Shown: positions 25,820 through 32,362 of the stretch, in pieces
Layout: every line of letters begins with the position of its first letter
Numbering within the stretch: position 1 is the stretch's first letter
From: Acidobacteria bacterium RIFCSPLOWO2_12_FULL_68_19
GTDB lineage: Bacteria > Acidobacteriota > Vicinamibacteria > Vicinamibacterales > UBA2999
NCBI GenBank assembly: GCA_001767525.1
Contig: MELF01000033.1
Location: 36,459 to 100,458, forward strand
Direction: 5' to 3'
Length of the DNA stretch: 64,000 nt
The notes under the pieces: generated by a model
The model's input: the letters and a program-made list of their open reading frames with translations, nothing else
What the model was told of the DNA's origin: nothing
Databases searched by the model: none
Translations under genes and position numbers: made by a program

Positions 25820-26089
25820 ATGGGCAGTTGCCGTGTGAGTGGGGTCACCGCCGCGCGGATGCTCCAGGAGGGTTTCGCACGCGTAGGGCGCGCCGAAATG
25901 GTCCGACTCCGACGCAAGCTTGCCATGCTCGACGCGCAGCAGCGCGCGATTGTGGAGGGCGTGGTGGCGCATGTCGTGGAGGCGCTCGCGGCCGATGCCG
26001 TGCGCCTGCTCGCGACACAGCCCGAGCAGCATGTCGTGGACAGCGTTGTTCACGTGTTCGGGCTTTCGGCTGGGGACGGGGAGCGATGA
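25820..26089 (+). CDS. Small protein resembling the dimerisation tail of glutamyl-tRNA reductase (tentative)
   Basis: An 89-residue helical protein (MGSCRVSGVTAARMLQEGF...). The pattern AEMVRLRRKLAMLDAQQRAI, then VEGVVAHVVEALAADAVRLL, ending VVDSVVHVFGL, resembles the C-terminal helical dimerisation domain of glutamyl-tRNA reductase (HemA); the catalytic and NADPH domains are absent. Similarity is judged by eye and is weak. ATG 25820 lies just downstream of a sigma-54-type promoter; an ATG at 25793 would precede the predicted transcription start. If real, it could be a regulatory or partner protein for tetrapyrrole synthesis. Confidence 0.4.
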   Translation: MGSCRVSGVTAARMLQEGFARVGRAEMVRLRRKLAMLDAQQRAIVEGVVAHVVEALAADAVRLLATQPEQHVVDSVVHVFGLSAGDGER

Positions 26090-26223
26090 GATGGTGTGGT
26101 TTGGGGGGGCTTCCCTTATATCGACCTTTATCTGAGCCTCCCGCACCTGCGAGCTCAGACGCGCTCCGTCCCCTTTCTTCTTTCCAGCGACCCGTGCCGG
26201 CTTGACGTGAACAGAGGGACGAG

Positions 26224-27135
26224 ATGGCACAGACACGCAGCGGACCGCAGCGTTTGGCGCGAGGCCGATGGAAGAGCCGCGGGCAGCAGAGTGGGCCGCC
26301 CGAGGGCGAGCCGACGCCGCGCCAGGTCGACAAGCCGCAGCCCGAAAGTGCCGTCTCCTCCTCGCACAACACACTCCCGAGCGTTCCGCCCGCAGCCGAG
26401 CTGGCGGCCGTTGCCAAGCTCTTCGCCAATACAGCCGACGGCGTCTGGGTGAGCGGGAAAGAAGGGGAGATTCTCTTCTGGAACCAGGCCGCCGAAACCA
26501 TCATGGGCTATCCAGCCGAGCAGGTCGTGGGGCGGTGCTGCCGCGACGTGTTCGGCGGCTGCGACGCCAACGGCAACCGTGTGTGCGGCTGGCCGTGCCC
26601 GATCAAGACGCTGCTGCACGGCGGCGACCTGGTCGAGCATTTCGACATGGCCACCCAGACCAAGACGGGGCAGCCGCTCTGGATTGACGTGAGCTGCGTC
26701 GCGGTTCCTTCAGCCGACAACGGCCCGCCGACGATCGTTCACCTCTTTCGCGACGTGACGGCGGCACACCAGATCGAGCTGTTGGTTCGCCAGCAACTGG
26801 CGCAGACGAAGCTGAAACTGACGACGAGCCAGGAGGTGCTGGCCCCGATCGGCGAGCTGAGTCAGCGGGAGCTGCAGGTCATCACCGTCATGCGGACGGG
26901 CGCGAGCACGGCGGCCATTGCCGACCAGCTCTGCATCAGCAAGGCAACGGTGAGAAACCACATCCAGAACATCTTCAGCAAGCTCAAGGTGCACACGCGG
27001 CTCGAGGCCGTGGCCTGCGTGAACCGGATCGCGCGGCTGGAGCCGACCGGCAGCATCGACATTGGGTGGGCGGCCGACCCTACGAAGGAAGACGACAAGG
27101 TGCCGGCGGAGGGCCGAACCCGACAGGCCCGCTGA
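26224..27135 (+). CDS. PAS-LuxR transcriptional regulator with a Cys-rich sensor loop
   Basis: A 303-residue regulator. Residues 1-60 are polar and probably disordered; a PAS domain follows (FANTADGVWVSGKEGEILFW, MGYPAEQVVGR) and then a LuxR-type HTH (ELSQRELQVITVMRTGAST, ADQLCISKATVRNHIQNIFS). Between PAS strands lies RCCRDVFGGCDANGNRVCGW followed by PCPIKT: five Cys within about 22 residues, which could hold an iron-sulfur cluster or sense redox state or NO. It stands at the left edge of the denitrification island, so control of these genes is plausible but not shown. Confidence 0.82.
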   Translation: MAQTRSGPQRLARGRWKSRGQQSGPPEGEPTPRQVDKPQPESAVSSSHNTLPSVPPAAELAAVAKLFANTADGVWVSGKEGEILFWNQAAETIMGYPAEQVVGRCCRDVFGGCDANGNRVCGWPCPIKTLLHGGDLVEHFDMATQTKTGQPLWIDVSCVAVPSADNGPPTIVHLFRDVTAAHQIELLVRQQLAQTKLKLTTSQEVLAPIGELSQRELQVITVMRTGASTAAIADQLCISKATVRNHIQNIFSKLKVHTRLEAVACVNRIARLEPTGSIDIGWAADPTKEDDKVPAEGRTRQAR

Positions 27136-27179
27136 TTCGGACCGCCGGTGCGCCGGGCCCGGCATGACAGGAGCCGCCG

Positions 27180-27284
27180 ATGGACTTTGGGAGGAAAGTC
27201 ATTATTCTGGTCGCGTGCGCCGAAGGACTCGTGATGGTCCTGGCGCTCGTGGGCATTCTCGCCTGGTATTACCTGGGCAGATAG
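27180..27284 (+). CDS. Single-span membrane microprotein (34 aa)
   Basis: ATG 27180 follows a good ribosome binding site (CAGGAGCCGCCG). The product is MDFGRKVIILVACAEGLVMV followed by LALVGILAWYYLGR: one transmembrane helix with a short basic start. It begins 44 bases after the PAS-LuxR gene on the same strand. Function unknown; the size fits respiratory-complex accessory subunits, which is inference. Confidence 0.5.
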   Translation: MDFGRKVIILVACAEGLVMVLALVGILAWYYLGR

Positions 27285-27299
27285 GTCGCGGTCGTCCCT

Positions 27300-27620
27300 T
27301 CACTCGTTGCAGACCGGCCGCCATTTCGCGACGAGGTCGATCTGTTCGGCGGCACGTCGCGACTCGCCAGTCGGTGTCGAGTGCACGTGCACGTGCGTAG
27401 CGCCGTTCTGCTTCGCGCACGCCTCCTTCTCGGGATCCACGAGCTGCTTCTGAAGACTGGCCGTGTGACCGATGTAGACCGCTTCCCACGACCCCGCCTC
27501 GACCTCTTTCGCCAGGATGTAGTTCCCCGGCTCGTCGTTGAAGAACGTCCCGATCCGGTGAATCCAGTACAAGTAGTCCTTTCCTGACTGCCCTTCCCAA
27601 TAGATTTCAGTGTCTGTCAT
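27300..27620 (-). CDS. GIY-YIG-like small protein
   Basis: A 106-residue protein (MTDTEIYWEGQSGKDYLYWI...). The segment NYILAKEVEAGSWEAVYIGH followed by TASLQ resembles the GIY-YIG endonuclease core (Y-x-L then YIG), and later THVHVHSTPTGESRRAAEQI contains the Arg and Glu expected of the fold. Such proteins can be small nucleases, but catalytic competence is uncertain. It overlaps the end of the upstream microprotein gene by 14 bases in a minus-strand operon with the response regulator. Confidence 0.65.
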   Translation of the reverse strand: MTDTEIYWEGQSGKDYLYWIHRIGTFFNDEPGNYILAKEVEAGSWEAVYIGHTASLQKQLVDPEKEACAKQNGATHVHVHSTPTGESRRAAEQIDLVAKWRPVCNE

Positions 27621-27774
27621 TCTTGGTCTCCACGCCGGCTGCTGGGCTCCCCTTCTCTTTTGGTTTTCGTTGACGCATCCTGGAGGCGTATAACACGACG
27701 ACCGAAAGCGGGATGGCGATGTACATGCCGATGAAGATCAGAACCGCGAGCACCATCCAGAAGCTGACTTCCAT
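27607..27774 (-). CDS. Single-span membrane microprotein (55 aa), family member 1
   Basis: MEVSFWMVLAVLIFIGMYIA continues to IPLSVVVLYASR, then a basic tail (MRQRKPKEKGSPAAG). One transmembrane helix, N-terminus probably outside. It aligns without gaps to the first 32 residues of the 58882-59100 protein, with 13 identical positions including W6, Y18-I-A and Y-x-S-R. It lies 24 bases after the response regulator gene and overlaps the GIY-YIG gene. Function unknown. Confidence 0.6.
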   Translation of the reverse strand: MEVSFWMVLAVLIFIGMYIAIPLSVVVLYASRMRQRKPKEKGSPAAGVETKNDRH

Positions 27775-27798
27775 CTCGTGAATCCGATCAGGACGGGA

Positions 27799-28206
27799 TC
27801 AACGCCGGCTCGGCAGGCTGTCGAGCTGCGCCCCGCGCGCTTCGAGAATAAGTGATTCGAGCCCGTGCATGTCAAACGGCTTGTTCAACACCCGGCGCGC
27901 TCCGAGCGCCAGCGCCTTCTTGGTGAGCTCGGGGGTCCCGTACGCCGTCATCATCAACACCGCGCTCTGAGGCGTGATCCGCCGAATATCGGCCAGCAGG
28001 CCCAAATCGCTCGAATCGGGCAGGCGGATGTCCAGGAGCACGACATCGACCGGCGGGGACGCCTGACTGAGGGTCTCCACCGCGGCCGCTGCGCTGCCGG
28101 CCTCCATGACCGTGTGCCCTTTCTGGGTCAGCGTCGCGGCAATCGACCAGCGGATGAGGGTCTCGTCCTCGACGATAAGCACACGAAGATGAGGAGGTGG
28201 CGTCAT
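27799..28206 (-). CDS. Stand-alone response regulator receiver domain
   Basis: A 135-residue protein consisting of one receiver domain: LRVLIVEDETLIRWSIA (acidic pair), VVLLDIRLPDSSDL (phosphoacceptor Asp), LMMTAYGT (Thr) and LNKPFDM (Lys). There is no output domain. ATG 28206 (MTPPPHLR) precedes the receiver directly. It could relay phosphate from a kinase such as the one encoded 0.6 kb away on the other strand. It is the first gene of a three-gene minus-strand unit. Confidence 0.82.
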   Translation of the reverse strand: MTPPPHLRVLIVEDETLIRWSIAATLTQKGHTVMEAGSAAAAVETLSQASPPVDVVLLDIRLPDSSDLGLLADIRRITPQSAVLMMTAYGTPELTKKALALGARRVLNKPFDMHGLESLILEARGAQLDSLPSRR

Positions 28207-28544
28207 GAACAATTCGCAGCCCCAGGGAAAATTCCCGGCACAACCGCCGCCTCGATTGCACCGATTCGGCTCGGTCTCTCGCACCTTGGCCGGAGCAATC
28301 GACCGACGTTGCGCGGACCAGAGCATCAACCGTACCAGCGCCGTGGCGTCTGCGGCGCGCGGGCGCGCCTCTTCGCAAGGCGCACCGACGTCAACTGCGA
28401 ACTATTTCGCAACGACCGCGATCTATTCCGACCATCGGTCCCGTCACGGCCAAGAACCCGAGATCGTCGTCCACAAGTGGACCCCTTTGGTTCTGGCCTG
28501 CAATCTGCGTGTTTTCTGGTTTTGTGCATCCGCCTAGCCCGCAC
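28207..28544. other. Intergenic region upstream of the receiver gene
   Basis: 338 bases with no convincing coding frame. It should contain the minus-strand promoter for the receiver-microprotein-GIY-YIG unit; I see no clear -24/-12 or FNR-type box. Confidence 0.35.
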
Positions 28545-28761
28545 TATTCATGAATCAGTCGTTCACGCTTCTCGGTGCGTGGTGCTCGGTTCGTGTTCAC
28601 GTTCCCTTCGCGGGTTCGCGGTTCACTGGTCGGAGGTCTCTGGCTCGTCCTCGCCGGAACACCTCGAACCGGCTCGACGGGGACCGAGGAACGGCAGCAC
28701 CGAACCGGAACACGAACGGAGAAGGGAGAACCCAGCAGCGTGAACGACGCGTTCGTGAATA
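28545..28761. mobile_element. MITE-like 217-bp element with 23-bp terminal inverted repeats
   Basis: The ends at 28546-28568 and 28738-28760 match as inverted repeats at 19 of 23 positions (ATTCAyGAA, three mismatches, then an uninterrupted GTCGTTCACGC). The interior also has partly mirrored G/C-rich words, making much of the element an imperfect palindrome. No transposase or convincing frame lies inside. It sits 26 bases before the histidine kinase start and could affect that gene's promoter or leader. Confidence 0.55.
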
Positions 28762-28787
28762 ATCCAGGCTAGGATTCTGGGTCTGGC

Positions 28788-30785
28788 GTGAAGGCGCAGC
28801 AAGAGGCACCAACGATGAACGAGCAGGGGCCGGGCAGCGGACCAATCGACACGGCACCACTCCTTGCGGGCCGCCTTGCGGTGGCCTTGCTCGTCTGGCT
28901 TGGCTCGGCGGCCATCATCTTCGCGGGCTACGGGATCATCGAGGGCCTCTGGCTCGGGCAGTACCCGCCCGAGACCCGCCGTCTCGCGCACATTGGCCGT
29001 GACCTCACGGCCGCCCTCCTGGGCGGCGTTGCCGCCGGCTTCTACCTCTTCGGACGTGTGGCGATATCGCTGGATCGAGGTCTCGAGACGCCGGCGCCTC
29101 CGGAGAGCGCCGCGGTCTCGCTCCGGGAAGCGCTCGCGGGCTGGCTCCTGGGCCTCAGGTGGGTGGCTGTGCTGGTCTCGGTCGCCGTCGTGGCGTTCGC
29201 GACCTGGTACGGCCCCCGGGTGGAGCCCGGCTCCGTCCCGTACTTGTGGGTTGGCGTCGTCCTCCTCTTTCTCTTCAACACGGTCCTGAGCCTCTATGGC
29301 ACCAGGCTCATCGGTACCCAGCACGCCCTGGTGGGTCAGGTGGCCGTCGACGTCGCCATCCTCGCCTGGCTGGCTCACAACGCCGGCGGGCTCTCGAATC
29401 CGTTTGCCGGCTTCTTCGTGTTTCACGCCACCATCGCCGCCGTCGTGCTCGATCCGCCGTGGCCCCGGCGCGCCGCGGTCGGCCTTGCGCTGTTCGTCCT
29501 CGCGCTGGCCGTCGCCGAGGGCACCGGCTGGCTCCCGCCAGGGTGCGTGTTGGACGACAGCGGCGCCTGCGTCGCGCCACCGGACGACTGGATGCTGCAG
29601 GCGGCCACCGGTACGGCGATTGCTGTGATGGTCGTCGTCTGCGGTCTGATTGTCGCCAGTCTCGTACGGGTGCTTCACGCCGACCGGGAACGCCTCGCGG
29701 CGGCGAGATCTCAGGTCTTCGAGGAACGCGAGAAGCTCCAAGCCATCATTGACTGCATGGCTGATGCGGTCGTCTACGTCAGGCCCACCGGCGCGGTGGA
29801 ACTGCGCAACCGGGCGGCGCAGCGGTTCTGGCCAGACGCCGCGCCGCCAGGCGATAATCGGCAGGCGGTTAGCCTCCCCGGACCATGGCGGGACTTGTTG
29901 AACACGCTGTCGGCGCCCGGATCCGCCGAAGTGCACCCGGTGTTCGAGGCTGACGGCCGCTTCTACGAGGGCAGTTACGCCCGCGTGGACGATGAGCGCG
30001 GCCGGATGCTGGGCGTTGTCATGGAGGCGCGTGACGTGACCGAGCGCCTCGAAACGCAGCGTTGGCGCATGCAGGAGGAACGGATGGCCGTCGTGGGCAA
30101 ACTGGCCGCAGCGCTCGCCCACGAGCTCAACAACCCGCTGGGCGCCATCGCCCTCTTCGCGCAGCATGCGCTCGACAGCGTGCGGCCGCGGGATCCGCTG
30201 CACGAGCATCTCGGCACGGTCCTCAGGAACGCGATGCTGTGCAAGAAGATCGTGCGCGACCTGCTCGAGTACGCGCGGCAGCGGCCGCCCGAGCGGCGGG
30301 AGGTTCCGCTCGTCGAAATCGTCGCTGACGCCGAGCGGACGCTCATGCCTCAGGCGGAGGCGTGCCGCGTCACGCTGCATCGCGAAGACGTCACCGAGTC
30401 GGGCGCGCGCGTGTATGGCGACCCGGACCAGCTCCGGCAGGTGCTGGTGAACCTCGGCCTGAACGCCATCGAGGCGATGCCTGACGGCGGTCGGCTGACG
30501 TTCCGCCTCGACCGGACCGAGGACGGCCGGCTGCGCATCGCCGTGGTGGACACGGGCGTCGGCATCCTGCCGGAGGAGCAGGAGCGGATCTTCACCGCGT
30601 TCCACACGACGAAGTCCGAGGGAACTGGCCTCGGCCTCACCGTCGCGCGCGATCTCGTCGCCGCCCACGGCGGCGTGCTCGCGGTCGCGAGCGCCCCGGG
30701 GCGCGGCAGCACGTTCACCGTTGTGTTGCCCGCCTTCGAGGCGAGCGACACCAGCGCCGATGTTGTGGAGGTGTCCTCGTCATGA
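28788..30785 (+). CDS. Membrane sensor histidine kinase, NtrB-like partner of the sigma-54 activator
   Basis: A 665-residue kinase. About six membrane segments occupy residues 20-300 (LAVALLVWLGSAAIIFAGYG, WVAVLVSVAVVAFATWYGPR); a short PAS-like region follows near 315-420, then the H-box (LAAALAHELNNPLGAIALF), N-box (LVNLGLNAIEAMPDGG), G1 (VVDTGVGILPEEQ) and G2 (TGLGLTVARDLV). GTG 28788 is the longest reasonable start; ATG 28815 is an alternative. It overlaps the activator gene by 4 bases, so the two form a two-component pair, probably sensing a redox or nitrogen-oxide signal. Confidence 0.9.
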   Translation: MKAQQEAPTMNEQGPGSGPIDTAPLLAGRLAVALLVWLGSAAIIFAGYGIIEGLWLGQYPPETRRLAHIGRDLTAALLGGVAAGFYLFGRVAISLDRGLETPAPPESAAVSLREALAGWLLGLRWVAVLVSVAVVAFATWYGPRVEPGSVPYLWVGVVLLFLFNTVLSLYGTRLIGTQHALVGQVAVDVAILAWLAHNAGGLSNPFAGFFVFHATIAAVVLDPPWPRRAAVGLALFVLALAVAEGTGWLPPGCVLDDSGACVAPPDDWMLQAATGTAIAVMVVVCGLIVASLVRVLHADRERLAAARSQVFEEREKLQAIIDCMADAVVYVRPTGAVELRNRAAQRFWPDAAPPGDNRQAVSLPGPWRDLLNTLSAPGSAEVHPVFEADGRFYEGSYARVDDERGRMLGVVMEARDVTERLETQRWRMQEERMAVVGKLAAALAHELNNPLGAIALFAQHALDSVRPRDPLHEHLGTVLRNAMLCKKIVRDLLEYARQRPPERREVPLVEIVADAERTLMPQAEACRVTLHREDVTESGARVYGDPDQLRQVLVNLGLNAIEAMPDGGRLTFRLDRTEDGRLRIAVVDTGVGILPEEQERIFTAFHTTKSEGTGLGLTVARDLVAAHGGVLAVASAPGRGSTFTVVLPAFEASDTSADVVEVSSS

Positions 30786-32206
30786 GCGCACGAATCCTCG
30801 TCGTCGACGACAAGCGTGACCTGGCTCGCGGCGTCGCGCTGGTCCTCAGCAAGCTCCAGGCGGAAATTGCCGTCGCTCATTCGGCTGAAGAAGCGCTCGA
30901 ACTGCTCGAGCGCGAGCCCGCGGACGTGGTGCTCTCCGACATCCGCATGCCGGGTCGCGACGGCCTGTCGCTGCTCGACTGCGTGCGCGAGCGATGGCCC
31001 CAGGCGCACGTCATTCTGTTTACCGGCTACGGCACGATCGACTCGGCCGTCGACGCGATGAGGCGCGGGGCGTTCGACTACCTGACCAAGCCGTTCAACA
31101 ACGACGAGCTGCTGGTGGTGACCGAACGGGCGCTCAACGAGATCCGGGACCAGCAGGAGATCGCCCGCCTCCGAGCGGAGCTCCGGGGCACCTACGATTT
31201 TCACGGGATTTACAGCCGCGACCGCCACATGCAGCCCGTCATCGAAGCGATCCGGCGCGTGGCGCCGACGAGCGCCACCGTGCTCATCTGGGGCGAGAGC
31301 GGCACGGGCAAGGAGCTCGTGGCGCGGGCGATCCACGCCGAGAGCCCGAGGGCGAACCGCCCGTTCGTCGCCTTCAACGCGGCGGCGCTGCCCGAGACGC
31401 TGGCCGAAGCGGAGCTCTTCGGCTGCAAGAAGGGCGCGTACACCAGCGCCGACCGCGATCGGAAAGGGCTCTTCCTCGAGGCCGACGGAGGGACGCTGCT
31501 CATCGACGAGGTCGCGTCGATGCCGATCGGGCTTCAGGGCAAGCTCCTGCGCACGCTGCAGGAACGAGAGGTGCTGCCGCTCGGCTCGGGGACTCCCATC
31601 CAGGTCGATGCCCGCGTGATTGCTACGACGAACGAGGAGGCGAGGCGCCTGCTCCGGGAGAACCGGCTGCGGCGCGATCTCTACTATCGCCTCTCGGTCA
31701 TGCGAATCGCCGTGCCGGCGCTGCGCCAGCGGATCGAAGACATCCCGCTGCTCGCGGAGTTGTTCCTCGAGCGTCTGACGTCGCCGGAAAAGGTTGCCAA
31801 GCGGTTGTCGCCCGGCGCCCTTCGGCTGCTCATCTCCCACGACTGGCCGGGCAACGTCCGGGAACTCCAGAACGTCGTCGAGCGCGCCGCGTTGATGGCG
31901 CGCGGCGAGGAAGTCAGCCCCGCCGACATGACCCTGGAAGACGACGACCTCGACTGGCAGCCCGAAGACGCCGAGTCGGTCCCCTACGAAGAAGCGAAGC
32001 GATCCGCCATCGAGCGCTTCCAGCGCCGCTACGTCGAACACCTGATGCATGAGGCCGAAGGCAATATCAGCGCCGCGGCGCGCAAGGCCAACATGACGCG
32101 CGCCGCACTCCACCGCATCCTCAAGCGGCTCGGGCTCGCCGCGGAAGGCGAGATCGACGCCGAGCTCGAAGAAGGACGCGAGGAGGAGCCCTCCTCGCTC
32201 GTATAG
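30782..32206 (+). CDS. NtrC-type sigma-54-dependent response regulator
   Basis: A 474-residue activator. Receiver (ILVVDDKRDLARGVALV, VVLSDIRMPGRDGL with the acceptor Asp, LTKPF), AAA+ domain (Walker A GESGTGKE, Walker B GGTLLIDE, HDWPGNVRELQNVVERA) and a Fis-type HTH near residues 400-453 (AIERFQRRYVEHLM, ISAAARKANMTRAALHRILK). The sigma-54 contact loop reads GAYTSA rather than the usual GAFTGA/GAYTGA. The HTH matches the C-terminal domain of the 51253-52140 protein at 48 of 54 residues. It is the probable activator of the -24/-12 promoters in this window. Confidence 0.92.
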   Translation: MSARILVVDDKRDLARGVALVLSKLQAEIAVAHSAEEALELLEREPADVVLSDIRMPGRDGLSLLDCVRERWPQAHVILFTGYGTIDSAVDAMRRGAFDYLTKPFNNDELLVVTERALNEIRDQQEIARLRAELRGTYDFHGIYSRDRHMQPVIEAIRRVAPTSATVLIWGESGTGKELVARAIHAESPRANRPFVAFNAAALPETLAEAELFGCKKGAYTSADRDRKGLFLEADGGTLLIDEVASMPIGLQGKLLRTLQEREVLPLGSGTPIQVDARVIATTNEEARRLLRENRLRRDLYYRLSVMRIAVPALRQRIEDIPLLAELFLERLTSPEKVAKRLSPGALRLLISHDWPGNVRELQNVVERAALMARGEEVSPADMTLEDDDLDWQPEDAESVPYEEAKRSAIERFQRRYVEHLMHEAEGNISAAARKANMTRAALHRILKRLGLAAEGEIDAELEEGREEEPSSLV

Positions 32207-32216
32207 AGCCCTATAC
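32201..32216. promoter_or_regulatory. Palindromic activator site GTATAGAGCCCTATAC
   Basis: A perfect dyad: GTATAG and CTATAC separated by AGCC. It overlaps the stop codon of the NtrC-type gene and lies about 85 bases upstream of the -24/-12 element of nirS, the usual distance for a sigma-54 enhancer. Related half-sites lie near 25744, 48783 and 52106-52133. Confidence 0.6.
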
Positions 32217-32300
32217 AGGTCGAAACCGACACTAGCCAGGCCCGCAGCCGTTCCGATTCGGAAACCCTTGAATATCAACGGTTTTCGAGCGGCCACGGGC

Positions 32301-32316
32301 TGGCTCGCGCCTTGCT
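32301..32316 (+). promoter_or_regulatory. Sigma-54-type promoter of nirS
   Basis: TGGCTCGCGCCTTGCT, with GG and GC exactly ten bases apart. The predicted start near 32327 leaves a 36-base leader before the nirS ATG. The same 16-mer recurs exactly at 52207-52222. Confidence 0.75.
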
Positions 32317-32362
32317 CACTTGCCCGCGTGTGGACTGGCCGTGTGAGCAACGGAGGTTCGGT

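Noticed and set aside
27300..27620. GIY-YIG-like gene as evidence of a homing endonuclease or mobile intron
   Set aside because: It is short, in an operon with a receiver gene, and no split gene or intron is visible nearby.
28731..28746. A promoter for the kinase from TGGCTCGTCCTCGCC-like sequence in the element at 28545-28761
   Set aside because: The GG to GC spacing is nine bases rather than ten and the -12 box does not fit.
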